A stretch of 64,000 nucleotides of DNA from Vulcanimicrobium alpinum (GCF_027923555.1 NZ_AP025523.1:2980484-3044483); one strand, 5' to 3'. Shown: positions 16,073 through 25,888, counted from the stretch's first letter. Notes: a model not told the origin generated them from the sequence alone. Made by a program: numbers and translations.

Positions 16073-19000
16073 ATGCTGCGGGTCCATCTCTTCGGGCATC
16101 CGCGGTTGCTGCTCGACGAGATCGCCTTCCCCACCGCGAGCCGGCCCAAGGTCATCCCGCTGCTGGCGTACGTGCTGCTGCACGACGGACCGCTGGCGCG
16201 CCGTGCCGTCGCCGGGACGTTTTGGCCCGACGCCGCCGAAGACGACGCGCGCGCCAACCTCCGCCGCCACCTGAACTACCTCCAGCGGCTGCTCCCGCAG
16301 GCGCCGCCGGAACGCCCGTGGATCCTCGCCGGGGAGCGCACGATCCAATGGAACCCCGCCGCGCCCGTGTGGTGCGACGTGCGGGCGTTCGAGCAGCTTG
16401 CCGCCGATCCGCGCCGCGCGCGCGACGCGCTCGCGCTGTACGCCGGAGATCTGCTTGCCGACGTCGGCGAGCCGTGGGTCGACGCCGAACGTGAACGTCT
16501 GCGCGAACGGTACCTCGACGCCGCCGACGTCCACGTCGCGGCGCTGCGCGCGGCCGGCGACGACCGTGCCGCGATCGCCGCCGCGCAACGCGTGCTCGCC
16601 CTTGACCCGTGGCGCGAAGACACCCTGCGCGTGGCGCTGCAACTGCGTCATGCCTGCGGCGACCGCTCCGGCGCGCTCGCGCAGTACGATGCGTTCGCGC
16701 AGCGCTTACGCCGGGAACTCGGCGCCGCGCCGATGCCCGAGACGCGCGCGGTGCATGCGGCGATCCTGCGCGACGCGGCGCCGGCGGAGCCGCGGTCCGC
16801 GCCCGGCGCGCGCGCGAGCCCGCTCCCCGCCTCGCTCCCCTTCGCCGGGCGCGACGCCGAACTGACGGTGCTGCGCGAAGCGTACGACGCCGCGGCGGCG
16901 GGGCACGGCGGCCTGGTGCTCGTCGGTGGTGAAGCCGGAGTCGGGAAAACGAGGCTCGTGCGCGAGTTCGCCGCGCGCTGCGAGGCACGCGGCGCGCAGG
17001 TCTTCAGCGCGAGCCTGGCATCCGCCGAAGCCGAACCCTATCACGGCCCCGCGCTGCTCCTGCAGCGCGCCGCGACGCTCGCGCAGATGCTCGGCGTCGA
17101 CCCTCTCGCGCTGCGCGTTCTCGCCGCGATCGCGCCTGCGCTCGACGAAACTGCGCTCGCGCAGTCGCCGCTCGAAGCGCTCGATCCGGCGCGCGAACGT
17201 GCACGTCTTTTCGATGCCTTCGCCGGGGTGTGGATCGCGCTCGCCCGGCGCCGGCCGGCAATCGTACTGCTCGACGACGCGCAGTGGGCCGGCGATGCGA
17301 CGCTCGCGCTGTTCGAGCACCTCGCACACCGCGCAGCCGGCGAGCGCGTGCTCGTCGTGATGACGTACCGCGAGGACGAACTCGCGCCGCGGCATCCGCT
17401 GCGCGCCCTGCGCCGTTCGGGCGAACGCGACGGCATCTGCCGGCACCTCGCGCTCGCGCGCCTGTCGCGCGACGCGATCGGCGCGCTCGTCGGCTGGCTC
17501 GGCGACGCGTCCGCCGCAGCGACGTTCGCCGCCGAGCTGTACGAACGCAGCGAGGGGAACGCGTTCTTCGCCGGCGAGCTGATCCGCGGCGCGATCGAAT
17601 CCGGACGTCTGCACGAGGCGGATGGCGACTGGCACGTCGTCGCCGATCGCCCCGGCGATGCGCTGCCGCCTGCGCTGCGCGACGTGCTCGCCCAGCGGAT
17701 CGCACGGCTCGACGATGCATCGCGGACGCTCGCGGAGTTCGCCGCGGTGATCGGCCGCGATTTCGACGTCGAACTGCTGCGCGAGACCAGCGGCTGGAGC
17801 GAAGCCTCGGTGCTCGATGCGCTCGAATCGCTCGTCGACCGCCGCGTCGTGGCGATCGTCGGGATGCACGGACGATTCGACTACGCGTTCACGCACCAGC
17901 TCATGCAAGGCTTCGTGTACGAAGCGATCGACCCGGCGGTGCGGCGTCACCGCCATCGCCGCATCGCTCACGTAATGGAGGCCGGCGGGGCACGGCGTCG
18001 CGGGATCGCGGCCGCGTCGGCGCGTCACTGGGACTGCGGCGGCGACGCCGAACGCGCGGCGGCCCGCTACGTCGACGCGGCGTGCGAGGCGTTCGAGGTC
18101 TACGCGTACACCGAAGCGTCGGCTGCGGTCGACCGCGTGCTCGCGCTGGGCGCCGCCGACCGCACGCGGTTCGACGCGCTCCTCGTGCGCGAACGCATCG
18201 CGGCGATTGCCGGGGAACGTGAGCGTCAGGCGTCCGCGCTCGCGGAACTGACCGCGCTCGCGCGGCTTCTCGGCGGCGAGAGCGTCGCGCTCGCGCTCGA
18301 ACGGACGGCGGAGCACGCCAACGTCGTGAGCGACCGGCGGCGCGAACGGGTCGCGGTCGCACTGCTCGAACGGTTCGCGCGGCGCTCGCGCGATCCGCAC
18401 TGGCGCTCGCGTGCGCTGGCCCTGCGTGCGCGGCAGCGGCGCTGGGCCGAAGACTTCGACGGCGCGCACGCCGCGTTCGCCGAACTCATCGCGTTTTCGG
18501 CGCAGAGCGATCACCGGCGCGAACTGGTGCGAGCGCGGCTCGCCGTCGCTTACGCGTTCATCTACGAGGGCAAGCTCGAACGCGCGAACGACGCGCTCGC
18601 GTCGCTGCGCGCCGAGGCCCACGCGACCGGAAACGCGAGCGATCTCATCCGCACGCTGATGACGTTCGCGCGCGCCGCGCTCGCGCGTCAGGACTATGCA
18701 GCGATGACCGAATGCGCCGAAGAGGCCCGCGACCTGAGCCGCGCGATCGGCGACACCGAGGGCGAAGCGCTGGCCCTGCACACGATCGCCAACGGTCTCG
18801 TGTACGCGTTTCGCATCGACGGGACGAGCGCGCACTACCGCGAGGCGCTCGCGCTCTACGAACGGCTCGCCCACCGCGTCGGGATCGCGTCGATCGCCGT
18901 CGACATGGGGCTCTTCGCGACCGAGCTCGGCCTCTTCGACGAAGCGCTCGCGCGCTATGCGCGCGCCCGCGAGGTCGCGGCGGCGATCGGGTTCCGCTGG

Positions 19001-19570
19001 GTCACCTGCATCGAGCGGATCGACGCGGGCTACTGCGCGCGCCTGCAAGGCGACGACGCCGGCGCGGAGGCGGCCGGCGAGGAGGCCCTCCGGCTCGCGC
19101 GCGACCTCGGCTCGGCGCCGCTCGAATCGGCCGCGCTCGCGACAGTGGGCGCCGCGCGCAGCGCGCGCGGCCGGCACGCCGAAGCGCTGGCATTCCTGCA
19201 CGACGCCGTCGCGCTGCGGCGTCCCGCCGGTCCGACGCCGCGGCTCGGCGACAACCTGTGCGCGCTCGCGCGAGCGCTGCTGCGCGCGAACCTCGTCGAC
19301 GACGCCGCCCGGGTCGCCGCCGAACTCCGCGCGCTGTACGACGCGCACCTGCATCTGCCGCCGCAGCCCGCCGAACGGCTCGTCACGATCGCACGCGCCG
19401 AACGCGCGGCGGGACGCGACGGCGCCGCCGAGACCGCGTTGCGGCGGGCGCGCGCGGCGATGCAGGCGCGGGCCGCCGCGATTCGCGATCCGGCAATCCG
19501 GTCAGCGTTCCTCGCGCTGCCGTTTCATCGTGAGGCGACGGCTACGGCCGCGCTTCGAACACCAGGTTGA
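16073..19570 (+). CDS. BTAD/AAA-ATPase transcriptional regulator with TPR-like tail
   Basis: A 1165-residue regulator of the SARP-like/LuxR-LAL architecture. Residues 1-90 resemble the OmpR-type winged helix (MLRVHLFGHPRLLLDE), about 95-240 is a bacterial transcriptional activation domain (DLLADVGEPWVDAERERLRE), and an AAA-type ATPase follows with Walker A GGEAGVGKTR near 285 and Walker B IVLLDDAQWAGD near 397. The C-terminal half is alanine-rich helical repeats of TPR type. No LuxR helix-turn-helix is seen at the end. The ATG at 16073 begins the conserved domain; an earlier Met is in the wreck of the divergent oxygenase. It may once have controlled that oxygenase locus. It overlaps the convergent methyltransferase by 29 bases. 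Confidence 0.85.
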   Translation: MLRVHLFGHPRLLLDEIAFPTASRPKVIPLLAYVLLHDGPLARRAVAGTFWPDAAEDDARANLRRHLNYLQRLLPQAPPERPWILAGERTIQWNPAAPVWCDVRAFEQLAADPRRARDALALYAGDLLADVGEPWVDAERERLRERYLDAADVHVAALRAAGDDRAAIAAAQRVLALDPWREDTLRVALQLRHACGDRSGALAQYDAFAQRLRRELGAAPMPETRAVHAAILRDAAPAEPRSAPGARASPLPASLPFAGRDAELTVLREAYDAAAAGHGGLVLVGGEAGVGKTRLVREFAARCEARGAQVFSASLASAEAEPYHGPALLLQRAATLAQMLGVDPLALRVLAAIAPALDETALAQSPLEALDPARERARLFDAFAGVWIALARRRPAIVLLDDAQWAGDATLALFEHLAHRAAGERVLVVMTYREDELAPRHPLRALRRSGERDGICRHLALARLSRDAIGALVGWLGDASAAATFAAELYERSEGNAFFAGELIRGAIESGRLHEADGDWHVVADRPGDALPPALRDVLAQRIARLDDASRTLAEFAAVIGRDFDVELLRETSGWSEASVLDALESLVDRRVVAIVGMHGRFDYAFTHQLMQGFVYEAIDPAVRRHRHRRIAHVMEAGGARRRGIAAASARHWDCGGDAERAAARYVDAACEAFEVYAYTEASAAVDRVLALGAADRTRFDALLVRERIAAIAGERERQASALAELTALARLLGGESVALALERTAEHANVVSDRRRERVAVALLERFARRSRDPHWRSRALALRARQRRWAEDFDGAHAAFAELIAFSAQSDHRRELVRARLAVAYAFIYEGKLERANDALASLRAEAHATGNASDLIRTLMTFARAALARQDYAAMTECAEEARDLSRAIGDTEGEALALHTIANGLVYAFRIDGTSAHYREALALYERLAHRVGIASIAVDMGLFATELGLFDEALARYARAREVAAAIGFRWVTCIERIDAGYCARLQGDDAGAEAAGEEALRLARDLGSAPLESAALATVGAARSARGRHAEALAFLHDAVALRRPAGPTPRLGDNLCALARALLRANLVDDAARVAAELRALYDAHLHLPPQPAERLVTIARAERAAGRDGAAETALRRARAAMQARAAAIRDPAIRSAFLALPFHREATATAALRTPG

Positions 19571-20621
19571 ACGGCGTCTCCGTCGCCCGGCGGAAACGCG
19601 TGTAGCTGGCTTCGTTGAACACCGCGCGCAGCGCCGCTTCGCCGGCTTGCGCGCCGAGCCCGAGTCCGACTTCCTGCGAGAGCGACGCCGGCGTGCACAG
19701 CATCGTCGACGCCGCGTAGAAGATCCGGCCGACGGGGTTGAGGTTGTCTTCGAGGGCGTCGTTCGCGTACGGCTCGACCATCATGAACGTGCCGTCGTCG
19801 GCCAGCGCGCTGCGGATGTGAGCGGCCGCGCCGACCGGATCGCCCATGTCGTGGATGCAGTCGAAGCACGCGACGAAGTCGTAGCCTTTGCCGGGGAACG
19901 ACTGCGCTGGCGCGACTTCGAACGAGACGCGGTCGGCGACGCCGGCGCGTTCCGCAGCCGCGCGCGCGAGCGCGATCGAACCGGCGTGGTAGTCGAAGCC
20001 GTGGAAGCGCGACTTCGGATACGCCCTGGCCATCAGAATCGTCGACGTTCCCAGGCCGCATCCGACGTCGGCGACCTTGGCGCCGGCGCGCAGTTTCGCG
20101 TCGACGCCGTCGAGCGCGGGGATCCAGTTCGCGACGATGTTGGCGTTGTATCCGGGCCGGAAAAAGCGTTCCGTCGCCGAGAACAGCCGCCGATCGTGCT
20201 CGTGCCAGCCGAAGCCTTTGCCGGTTTTGAACGCCTCGGTAATCTGCGGCTCGTCGACGTAGAGCGTCTGCCCGATCTCGAAGAGGCCGCACATCATGAA
20301 CGGGCTCGAATCGTCGGCGAGCATCGGCGCGTGTTCGGGTGGGAGCGTGAACGCTTTGGTCGCCGGGTCGTAGGTGAGATAGCCCGACGCGGCTTGATTC
20401 GAAAGCCATTCGCGCACGTAGCGCTCGTGCGTCCCGGTCTTCTCGGCGAGCTGCGCCGAGGTGAGCGGCCCCTGTTCGGCGAGTGCCTTGTAGAGCCCGA
20501 GGCGGTCGCCGATCAGGACGAGCGCGCCGGTCAGCGTCGCGCCGACGTCGCCGAGCATCGTTCCGATGAATGCCTGCTGCGCGGCCTCGTCGATCTGCGG
20601 GGAAACGGATGCACTGGACAT
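19542..20621 (-). CDS. SAM-dependent methyltransferase with N-terminal winged helix
   Basis: A 359-residue protein. Residues 1-110 form a helical/winged-helix part (GDRLGLYKALAEQGPLTSAQ, then THERYVREWLSNQAASGYL), as in small-molecule O-methyltransferases. From about 180 there is a class I methyltransferase fold with motif I KVADVGCGLGTSTILMARAY and DYHAGSIALARAAAE. ACFDCIHDMGDPVGA follows near 245. Related proteins are widespread in Actinobacteria and Chloroflexi, generally without a known substrate. It is convergent with and overlaps the large regulator gene. An ATG at 20621 with AGGAGG-like text upstream (20629 region) supports the start. Confidence 0.82.
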   Translation of the reverse strand: MSSASVSPQIDEAAQQAFIGTMLGDVGATLTGALVLIGDRLGLYKALAEQGPLTSAQLAEKTGTHERYVREWLSNQAASGYLTYDPATKAFTLPPEHAPMLADDSSPFMMCGLFEIGQTLYVDEPQITEAFKTGKGFGWHEHDRRLFSATERFFRPGYNANIVANWIPALDGVDAKLRAGAKVADVGCGLGTSTILMARAYPKSRFHGFDYHAGSIALARAAAERAGVADRVSFEVAPAQSFPGKGYDFVACFDCIHDMGDPVGAAAHIRSALADDGTFMMVEPYANDALEDNLNPVGRIFYAASTMLCTPASLSQEVGLGLGAQAGEAALRAVFNEASYTRFRRATETPFNLVFEARP

Positions 20622-20705
20622 GCAAGCCTCCTGGCGAAGCGTGTGACGAACCGGTTCGCGACCGGCTCGACGCCGAGCCTACACCGCGCCCGTCTCAGAA
20701 CCGTC

Positions 20706-21911
20706 TCAGGGCCGCCCGGCGTACTCGCCGCCATAGGCACCGACGCTCCGCCACGGTGCGCCGATCAGGATCACGCGCTGCTCGCTCGCCAAGCGGGTAA
20801 ACGGGATCGCCGAATCGTGGCCGATCAGCGGCTCGCCAGCCTGGAAGCGCCGCACGTTCTTCCAATTGCCGCCGCCGCATCGGGATGATCGCCACGTCCG
20901 ACGTTCCCAGATGTTCCTGACTGCGATCGACGACCGGGCCCATCGATTCTTGCGCCGCGATATCCTGATTCTGAAACCGCGATCCCCGTCCAGCTCCCGG
21001 CTTTCATCGCGGCGCGGTCCTGCTGCCAGCGATTGCGCGAAGTCGCGAAACGATCCCAGTCGCCCTCGAGATCGACGCCCGGCGTGTCGTTCTGGCTGTG
21101 AAACACGTCGAAGAGCAATCGTCCGTTCGTCGTCGACCGGAACGAAGAGCTGGGTGTGCGCGGGCAGATCGGGGTTTAGTGGCGGCGGGATGAACGCCGT
21201 CGACGGCACGGCAAACAGCGTGACGCGAACGTACCTCTGCTCGTCCGGCCGTTCGGTCGGCTTGCGGATCCGTACGGCGTGTCTTCGGTCTCGAGCTTCG
21301 GCGATCGATCGGTCGAGACGTCGAAGCGCTTCTCCCAATCGCGCCAACCGCCGCGGTGCAGGAACCACGAGTGCGCTGAATCGATCGCGCCTTCGACCGC
21401 CTGCAGGTAGTTCGCGCGGATCCCGATCTTCACGATCGCGCGCTGCTCGCGCGGCTGCGACGTCCAGTCGAACGCGGGGAACGGTAGTTCGTGCTCGCGC
21501 GGGCCGAGGTCGCCCACACCATCACGCCGGCCTCGCGCGTCGGATACGACGCGATGCGCACGCGATTTTTGAACCCGTATCCGTCCGGTTCGGTCGGCAT
21601 CTCGACGCAGTTGCCGTCGACGTCGACTTTCCAGCCGTGATAGAAGCAGGTGAGGCCGCAGTCTTCGTTGCGTCCGATCACCAGCGACGCAAGACAGTGC
21701 GGGCAGCGCTCGCCGACCAGACCGATGCGCCCCGGCTGTCGCGAAACGCGACCGGGTCTTCGCCGAGCAGGCGGACGGGGACCGGCGTGCCGTCGGCATC
21801 GGCGACCTCGTCGGCGAGCAGCGCCGCAAGCCAATAGCGCCGGAGCACCTCGCCCTGCGGCTTCCCCGCGCCGACGCGCGTAAGCAGTTCGTTTTCGGCG
21901 GCGGTCAGCAT
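20706..21911 (-). pseudogene. Rieske oxygenase (phthalate-dioxygenase type) shattered by frameshifts
   Basis: Minus-strand pieces of one Rieske non-heme oxygenase appear in order in changing frames: MLTAAENELLTRVGAGKPQG (from 21911), then GERCPHCLASLVIGR and CFYHGWKVDVDG (Rieske Cys-His pairs), then LPFPAFDWTSQPREQ with GAIDSAHSWFLH, then RYVRVTLFAVPSTAFIPPP, then FDVFHSQNDTPGVDLEGDWD, then QESMGPVVDRSQEHLGTSD, ending GAPWRSVGAYGGEYAGRP at 20706. Each step needs a frameshift, at least six in all, so it cannot make enzyme. The order and the C-terminal GPVVDRSQEHLG text match the phthalate 4,5-dioxygenase-like single-component family. The density of indels is much higher than in the flanking genes. 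Confidence 0.85.
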
Positions 21912-21939
21912 CGCACGGCGTCCTCTCGATCGTGACGCA

Positions 21940-22179
21940 TCAAAACACGCGCCGCTCGGCGATCTGATCGGCGGCGCGCACCACTTCGAGACCGAGCACG
22001 AGCATCGGCATCCCGCGTTCACGGTCGCGGTCCTTGACGGCGGCGACCGCGTCAAACGCGACCTGTTCGGGCAGCAGATAGCGCGGATGCTCGCCGCGGT
22101 CGCGCGCGGCGACGATCAGCGGGCGCACCTCGTCGAGGAGCGTCGCAAGCGACAGGTGATCGTCAGCGGACATCGGCAC
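21940..22179 (-). CDS. Small conserved-looking protein in oxygenase locus
   Basis: A 79-residue ORF, or 77 from the second Met at 22173, whose start overlaps the 3' end of the dehydrogenase gene by 17 bases and which ends 28 bases before the broken oxygenase gene. It is rich in helix-forming residues (LATLLDEVRPLIVAARDRGE, then FDAVAAVKDRDRERGMPM) with no signal peptide or membrane segment. I do not recognise a family. The overlap geometry and intact frame in a decaying neighbourhood suggest it is real and was translated together with the dehydrogenase and oxygenase. Confidence 0.5.
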   Translation of the reverse strand: MPMSADDHLSLATLLDEVRPLIVAARDRGEHPRYLLPEQVAFDAVAAVKDRDRERGMPMLVLGLEVVRAADQIAERRVF

Positions 22180-23341
22180 CCTCCAGCATGATCTCGCGCC
22201 GTTCGCGCGCGGACTGCACCAGCGCCAGCGCCGCCGCGACCGTCGCGGTCCCCCACGCCGCGTCGTGCAGGGGCGCGATGCCGCGCACGACGGCGTCGTA
22301 GAGTTCGTCGATCACGCCGTCCTTGTTCGGAAACGTGCGGCCGCGCGGAAGCGGGATCTCGCGCACGCCGTCGTCGCCGTACACCAGCACGCCGTCTGCC
22401 GACGGCCGCAGGTCGCCGCGCTCGCAACTCGCGATCAGCATCCCAAAGTGCGGCTGATGCGCCGGCGTCTCGGCGAGGCGCACGCCGCGCCCGGCGAAGG
22501 CGCTCTCCGCTTTCATGCGCGCCTCGTCGCCGGCTGATCGCGCGCCCAGCGCGCGCCGCGCTGCACCGTGCGCGGGCGACTTGTCCGCGCCCGACTCCGC
22601 GATCCAGAACGCCAGCTCGTCGGAATCGAAATGGTCGTAGCCGCTGTACGTGAGCGAGGCGGCGACGCCGGAGGCGAACTCGAGGAGCGCCGTCATCGCG
22701 CCTTCGGTAGGTCGATTTCGGTCCCACACGCCGCTCGCCGCGCGCACGCTGCGCAGCGGCCCGCCGTCGAGCGCGCGCACGATCTCGATCTGGTGCGGCA
22801 CCTGGTTATACATGATCCCGCCGCCGCGCGCGCTGTCGAGTTCTTCGGGTCGCCGCGGCCGGTAGAGAAAATCGGTGTACGCGACGTTCACGATCATGCG
22901 CAGCGCGCCGAGTTCGCCGGAGGCGATGACGTCGCGCATCGTGCGTACGACGGGATCGAACGCGTGGGTGTGTCCGACGACGAGCGCGATACCCGAGGCG
23001 CGCGCCGCATCGGTCATCGCCGCGCACTCCTCGACGCTCAGCGCCATCGGCTTCTCGACGAGCACATGTTTGCCGTGCGCGGCGGCGGCGACGACGTCGG
23101 AGACGTGGCACTGGTGCGGCGTCGCGACGTAGATCGCGTCGATCCCCGGATCGCCCGCGAGCGCCTCGGCGCTCTCCCACGTGCGGCCGCCGAAATCGGC
23201 TTCGAATCGCGCGCGCGCGAGCGGGAGCTGATCGGCGGCGGCGACGATGTCGACGTGCGGATGCGCGGCGAGACTCGGCAGCATCGACGAGGCCGCTCGT
23301 CCCAGCCCGGCGACGCCGAGCCGCAGCCGCCGCTCAGCCAT
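22163..23341 (-). CDS. Gfo/Idh/MocA oxidoreductase, Pht4-like
   Basis: A 392-residue NAD(P)-dependent oxidoreductase. The Rossmann N-terminus RLRLGVAGLGRAASSMLP is followed by AIYVATPHQCHVSDVV and HVLVEKPMALSVEECAAM (the conserved EKP). GGGIMYNQVPHQIEIVRALD near 205 and SLTYSGYDHFDSDELAFWI near 255 follow. The NQxPHQ and GYDHFDSDE segments match the phthalate 4,5-cis-dihydrodiol dehydrogenase-like subgroup. That fits the adjacent remnant of a phthalate-type Rieske oxygenase, whose dihydrodiol product such an enzyme would rearomatise. The start is set at ATG 23341 (MAERRLRLG) rather than 23404. Confidence 0.82.
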   Translation of the reverse strand: MAERRLRLGVAGLGRAASSMLPSLAAHPHVDIVAAADQLPLARARFEADFGGRTWESAEALAGDPGIDAIYVATPHQCHVSDVVAAAAHGKHVLVEKPMALSVEECAAMTDAARASGIALVVGHTHAFDPVVRTMRDVIASGELGALRMIVNVAYTDFLYRPRRPEELDSARGGGIMYNQVPHQIEIVRALDGGPLRSVRAASGVWDRNRPTEGAMTALLEFASGVAASLTYSGYDHFDSDELAFWIAESGADKSPAHGAARRALGARSAGDEARMKAESAFAGRGVRLAETPAHQPHFGMLIASCERGDLRPSADGVLVYGDDGVREIPLPRGRTFPNKDGVIDELYDAVVRGIAPLHDAAWGTATVAAALALVQSARERREIMLEGADVR

Positions 23342-23515
23342 CGCCGTCGGCTCGAAGGCTCGCATCGACGCGTTCGAGGAGTGCGCGGAACTGACGCGCC
23401 TCAACCTCGCTCAGACCGCGGCGCATGACCGCGTTGAGGCGCAGGGCGTGCGCGCGGAGCGGACGCCGCAGCGCTTGTCCGCGCCGCGCGAGCCATTGAG
23501 CAGTCGGCACGATCC
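23334..23515 (-). pseudogene. Possible MarR-type C-terminal tail
   Basis: On the minus strand the frame ending at 23334 reads LNAVMRRGLSEVEARQFRAL followed by LERVDASLRADGDG and a stop. This looks like the last helix of a MarR regulator. The upstream sequence lacks the winged-helix core, so this is either a truncated remnant or chance. Nothing else is recognisable between 23520 and the tRNA at 23682. Confidence 0.3.
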
Positions 23516-23681
23516 TTACTCCGTTAAGTATTTTTCGACGCCCTGCGGAACGCGCAAAATTGTGCCCCGCCGTGATGACGCCGAGAACAACAGCAGCACC
23601 ATCGACGCGTTCGCGCGCTCGATCCGCGACGCGAACGCAAAAGAATTGCTGCTCGGCGCACCGGGACGCGCGGGACGCATG

Positions 23682-23753
23682 TGGGCGATGACGGATTCGA
23701 ACCGCCGACCATCTCCGTGTAAAGGAGCCGCTCTCCCGCTGAGCTAATCGCCC
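23682..23753 (-). tRNA. tRNA-Val (anticodon TAC)
   Basis: The minus strand folds as a cloverleaf: acceptor GGGCGAT pairs with the ATCGCCC 3' strand, D-arm GCTC-AGCGGGA-GAGC, anticodon loop TTTACAC with anticodon TAC at positions 34-36, and T-arm GGTTCGAATCC. The 3' CCA is not encoded. Confidence 0.93.
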
Positions 23754-23816
23754 GCCGCCGTGCGGCCATCGTTCGCCGCGCGGGAGACCGCTCCCCGGGG
23801 GCGGTAGACGCCTCCG

Positions 23817-25214
23817 ATGCAGCGCCGCGGACCCGCCATCGACGACAGCCGGCCGATCTGGCGCACGATGCTCGTCTTTCTGATCCCGCTGATGCTGAGC
23901 AACGTGATGCAGTCGGCGTCGGCGACGCTCAACAGCATCTATCTCGGCCAGCTGATCGGCGTACATGCGCTGGCGGCGGCGTCCGGGTTTTTCCCGATCG
24001 TGTTCTTCATGGTCTCGTTCTTCATCGGGGTCTCGAGCGCGAGCGCGGTCCTGATCGGACAAGCCTACGGCGCGCGCGACGAAGAGCGGCTCAAAGCCGT
24101 CGCCGGCACGACGCTGACGCTGGCGATCGGCTCGGGCCTGGTGATCGGCGTGCTCGGCGTGATCTTCGGACCGCAGCTGCTGCATCTCATCGCAACGCCG
24201 GCCGATATCTTCGACGCCTCGCTCGCGTATGCACGGCTCACATTCCTCTCGCTGCCGCTGGTGTTTGTGTACCTGGCGTATTCGACGTTCATCCGCGGAA
24301 CCGGCGACTCGACGACGCCGTTCGTCTCGCTGATCGTCAGCTCGGCGGTCACGCTGATGATGACGCCCGCGTTCATCCTGGGCTGGGCGGGTCTTCCGCA
24401 CCTCGGCGTCGTCAGCGCAGCCGCGGCAAACATCGTCGCGAGCGCCGTGGGGTTGACGTACCTGCTGGTCGCGCTTACGCTGGCGAAGAATCCGCTGGCG
24501 TTCGACGGCTCCGTCCTGCGCAACATGAACCTCGAGCCGAAGCTTTCGATCACGCTGCTGCGGATCGGGATTCCGACCGGGATCCAGCTCGTGATGGTCT
24601 CGCTCTCGGAGATCGCGGTACTCGCGCTGGTGAACCGCTTCGGTTCGAGCGCGACGGCGGCGTATGGCGCGGTCAACCAGATCGTCTCGTACGTGCAGTT
24701 CCCGGCGATCTCGATCGGAATCACCGCGTCGATATTCGGCGCGCAGTCGATCGGCGCGAAACGCGTCGATCGCCTCACGCGCGTGGCGCGCGCAGGCGTT
24801 GGCCTGAACTGGCTCATCGGCGGGATTCTGATCGCGCTGGTGTACGTCTTCAACGATCTGATTCTCTCGCTGTTCATTACCGATCCGCAGGTGCTGCGCA
24901 CCGCGCACGGCCTGCTCGCGATTACGCTGTGGAGTTACGTCATTTTCGGCACGTCGAGCGTGCTCTCGGGGCTGATGCGCTCGAGCGGCGCGGTGCTGTG
25001 GCCGACGCTGCTCTCGATCGTCGCGATCTGGGGCATCGAAGTTCCGGTCGCGTACGCGCTCGCGCCGCACTACGGCCTCCCGGGCGTGTGGGTGGCATAC
25101 CCGGTGGCGTATTGCTGCAGTCTCGCGTTCCAGACCGTGTACTACTTCGCGTTTTGGCGTAGGCGCAAGCTCACGGCGCTGCTCGACGATCGCGCGGCGC
25201 CGGCGGCGACGTAA
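23817..25214 (+). CDS. MATE-family efflux transporter
   Basis: A 465-residue multidrug and toxic compound extrusion protein with about twelve hydrophobic helices in two related halves. Recognisable text includes PLMLSNVMQSASATLNSIYL near residue 25, FFIGVSSASAVLIGQAYGAR near 75, and in the second half GIPTGIQLVMVSLSEIAVLA and TASIFGAQSIGAKR. MATE proteins exchange cationic drugs for Na+ or H+; the substrate here is unknown. It starts 64 bases after the tRNA-Val 5' end on the other strand. Its 3' end overlaps the antisense remnant of an antiporter gene. Confidence 0.88.
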   Translation: MQRRGPAIDDSRPIWRTMLVFLIPLMLSNVMQSASATLNSIYLGQLIGVHALAAASGFFPIVFFMVSFFIGVSSASAVLIGQAYGARDEERLKAVAGTTLTLAIGSGLVIGVLGVIFGPQLLHLIATPADIFDASLAYARLTFLSLPLVFVYLAYSTFIRGTGDSTTPFVSLIVSSAVTLMMTPAFILGWAGLPHLGVVSAAAANIVASAVGLTYLLVALTLAKNPLAFDGSVLRNMNLEPKLSITLLRIGIPTGIQLVMVSLSEIAVLALVNRFGSSATAAYGAVNQIVSYVQFPAISIGITASIFGAQSIGAKRVDRLTRVARAGVGLNWLIGGILIALVYVFNDLILSLFITDPQVLRTAHGLLAITLWSYVIFGTSSVLSGLMRSSGAVLWPTLLSIVAIWGIEVPVAYALAPHYGLPGVWVAYPVAYCCSLAFQTVYYFAFWRRRKLTALLDDRAAPAAT

Positions 25215-25660
25215 CGGCCGGCGGCGGCGACGTGCCAAGCTCGCTCACTTCTTCACCGATGTCGTCGGCGTCACCGGCCATGCGTTCGAGTTCCGTCTGG
25301 GCCATGTCGAGCGTGAGCTGCAGCCGGCGCAAGACCTTGTTGTCGACGTCGCCGCGCTTTCGCGTCGCGATGAGCGTCGCGCGCTCGACCTCGACGAGGT
25401 CGGATCGCGTAGCGCTGTAGCGCACGGCGTTCGTCCTCGGGCCGGCTGCTCGCCTGACCCAGCGGCTCGCGATAGAAGTCGCGCAGCGCGCCGGCGTAGC
25501 CCAACTCGACCTTTCCGCCGCGCTCGAGTTCGTCGAGGCGGCGCAGCGCCGCTTCGCTAATCGCTCGCCGGGCATGCCGCACTTCGTCGCTTTCCGTCTC
25601 GTCGCCGTCGATCCGCAGCGCGCGCGCCACGGCCGGCATCGCAAGGCGCCCCCGACCGTA
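25215..25660 (-). pseudogene. C-terminal remnant of a NhaP-type Na+/H+ antiporter
   Basis: Two frames on the minus strand carry the cytoplasmic tail of a cation:proton antiporter. RRAISEAALRRLDELERGG and VELGYAGALRDFYREPLGQ (about 25580-25440) are followed, after a frame change near 25430, by LVEVERATLIATRKRGDVDN and VLRRLQLTLDMAQTELERM. This is the usual tail of NhaP/CPA1 proteins. The membrane domain is absent upstream, so only a frameshifted fragment remains. Confidence 0.6.
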
Positions 25661-25738
25661 ACAGGCCCTAACACATTATAGTAACGTTCTAACGCCCGCC
25701 GCTCGCGCACCAAATCCGCACACCAAGCCCAAAACAAG

Positions 25739-25764
25739 GTAGGCCGGGTCTACGCCCCGGCCCA
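25739..25764. terminator. GC-rich hairpin in gene-poor stretch
   Basis: GGCCGGG and CCCGGCC arms with a short TCTACGC loop, followed by ATTAAAA, make a stable hairpin. It lies in the 25660-25890 stretch, which has no recognisable gene. Terminator function is a guess. Confidence 0.35.
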
Positions 25765-25888
25765 TTAAAACAGCGCTACGGTAGCTGCCATCAACGCCCT
25801 CTGGCCTCGCCGTTCACCGCCCCGTCACGATAGCATCGATCGTGCCCCGCGGAGTGGTGTACGAGTAACTCTCGACGCGGGTCGTTTC

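Noticed and set aside
20706-21911. Programmed frameshifting to explain the changing frames of the Rieske gene
   Set aside because: At least six shifts in both directions without slippery sequences is far beyond any known recoding; decay or sequencing error is simpler.
25791-25888. Frame reading SYSYTTPRGTIDAIVTGR next to the IS256 scrap
   Set aside because: It may be the tail of another lost gene, but no family or start is recognisable, so it is not listed as a feature.
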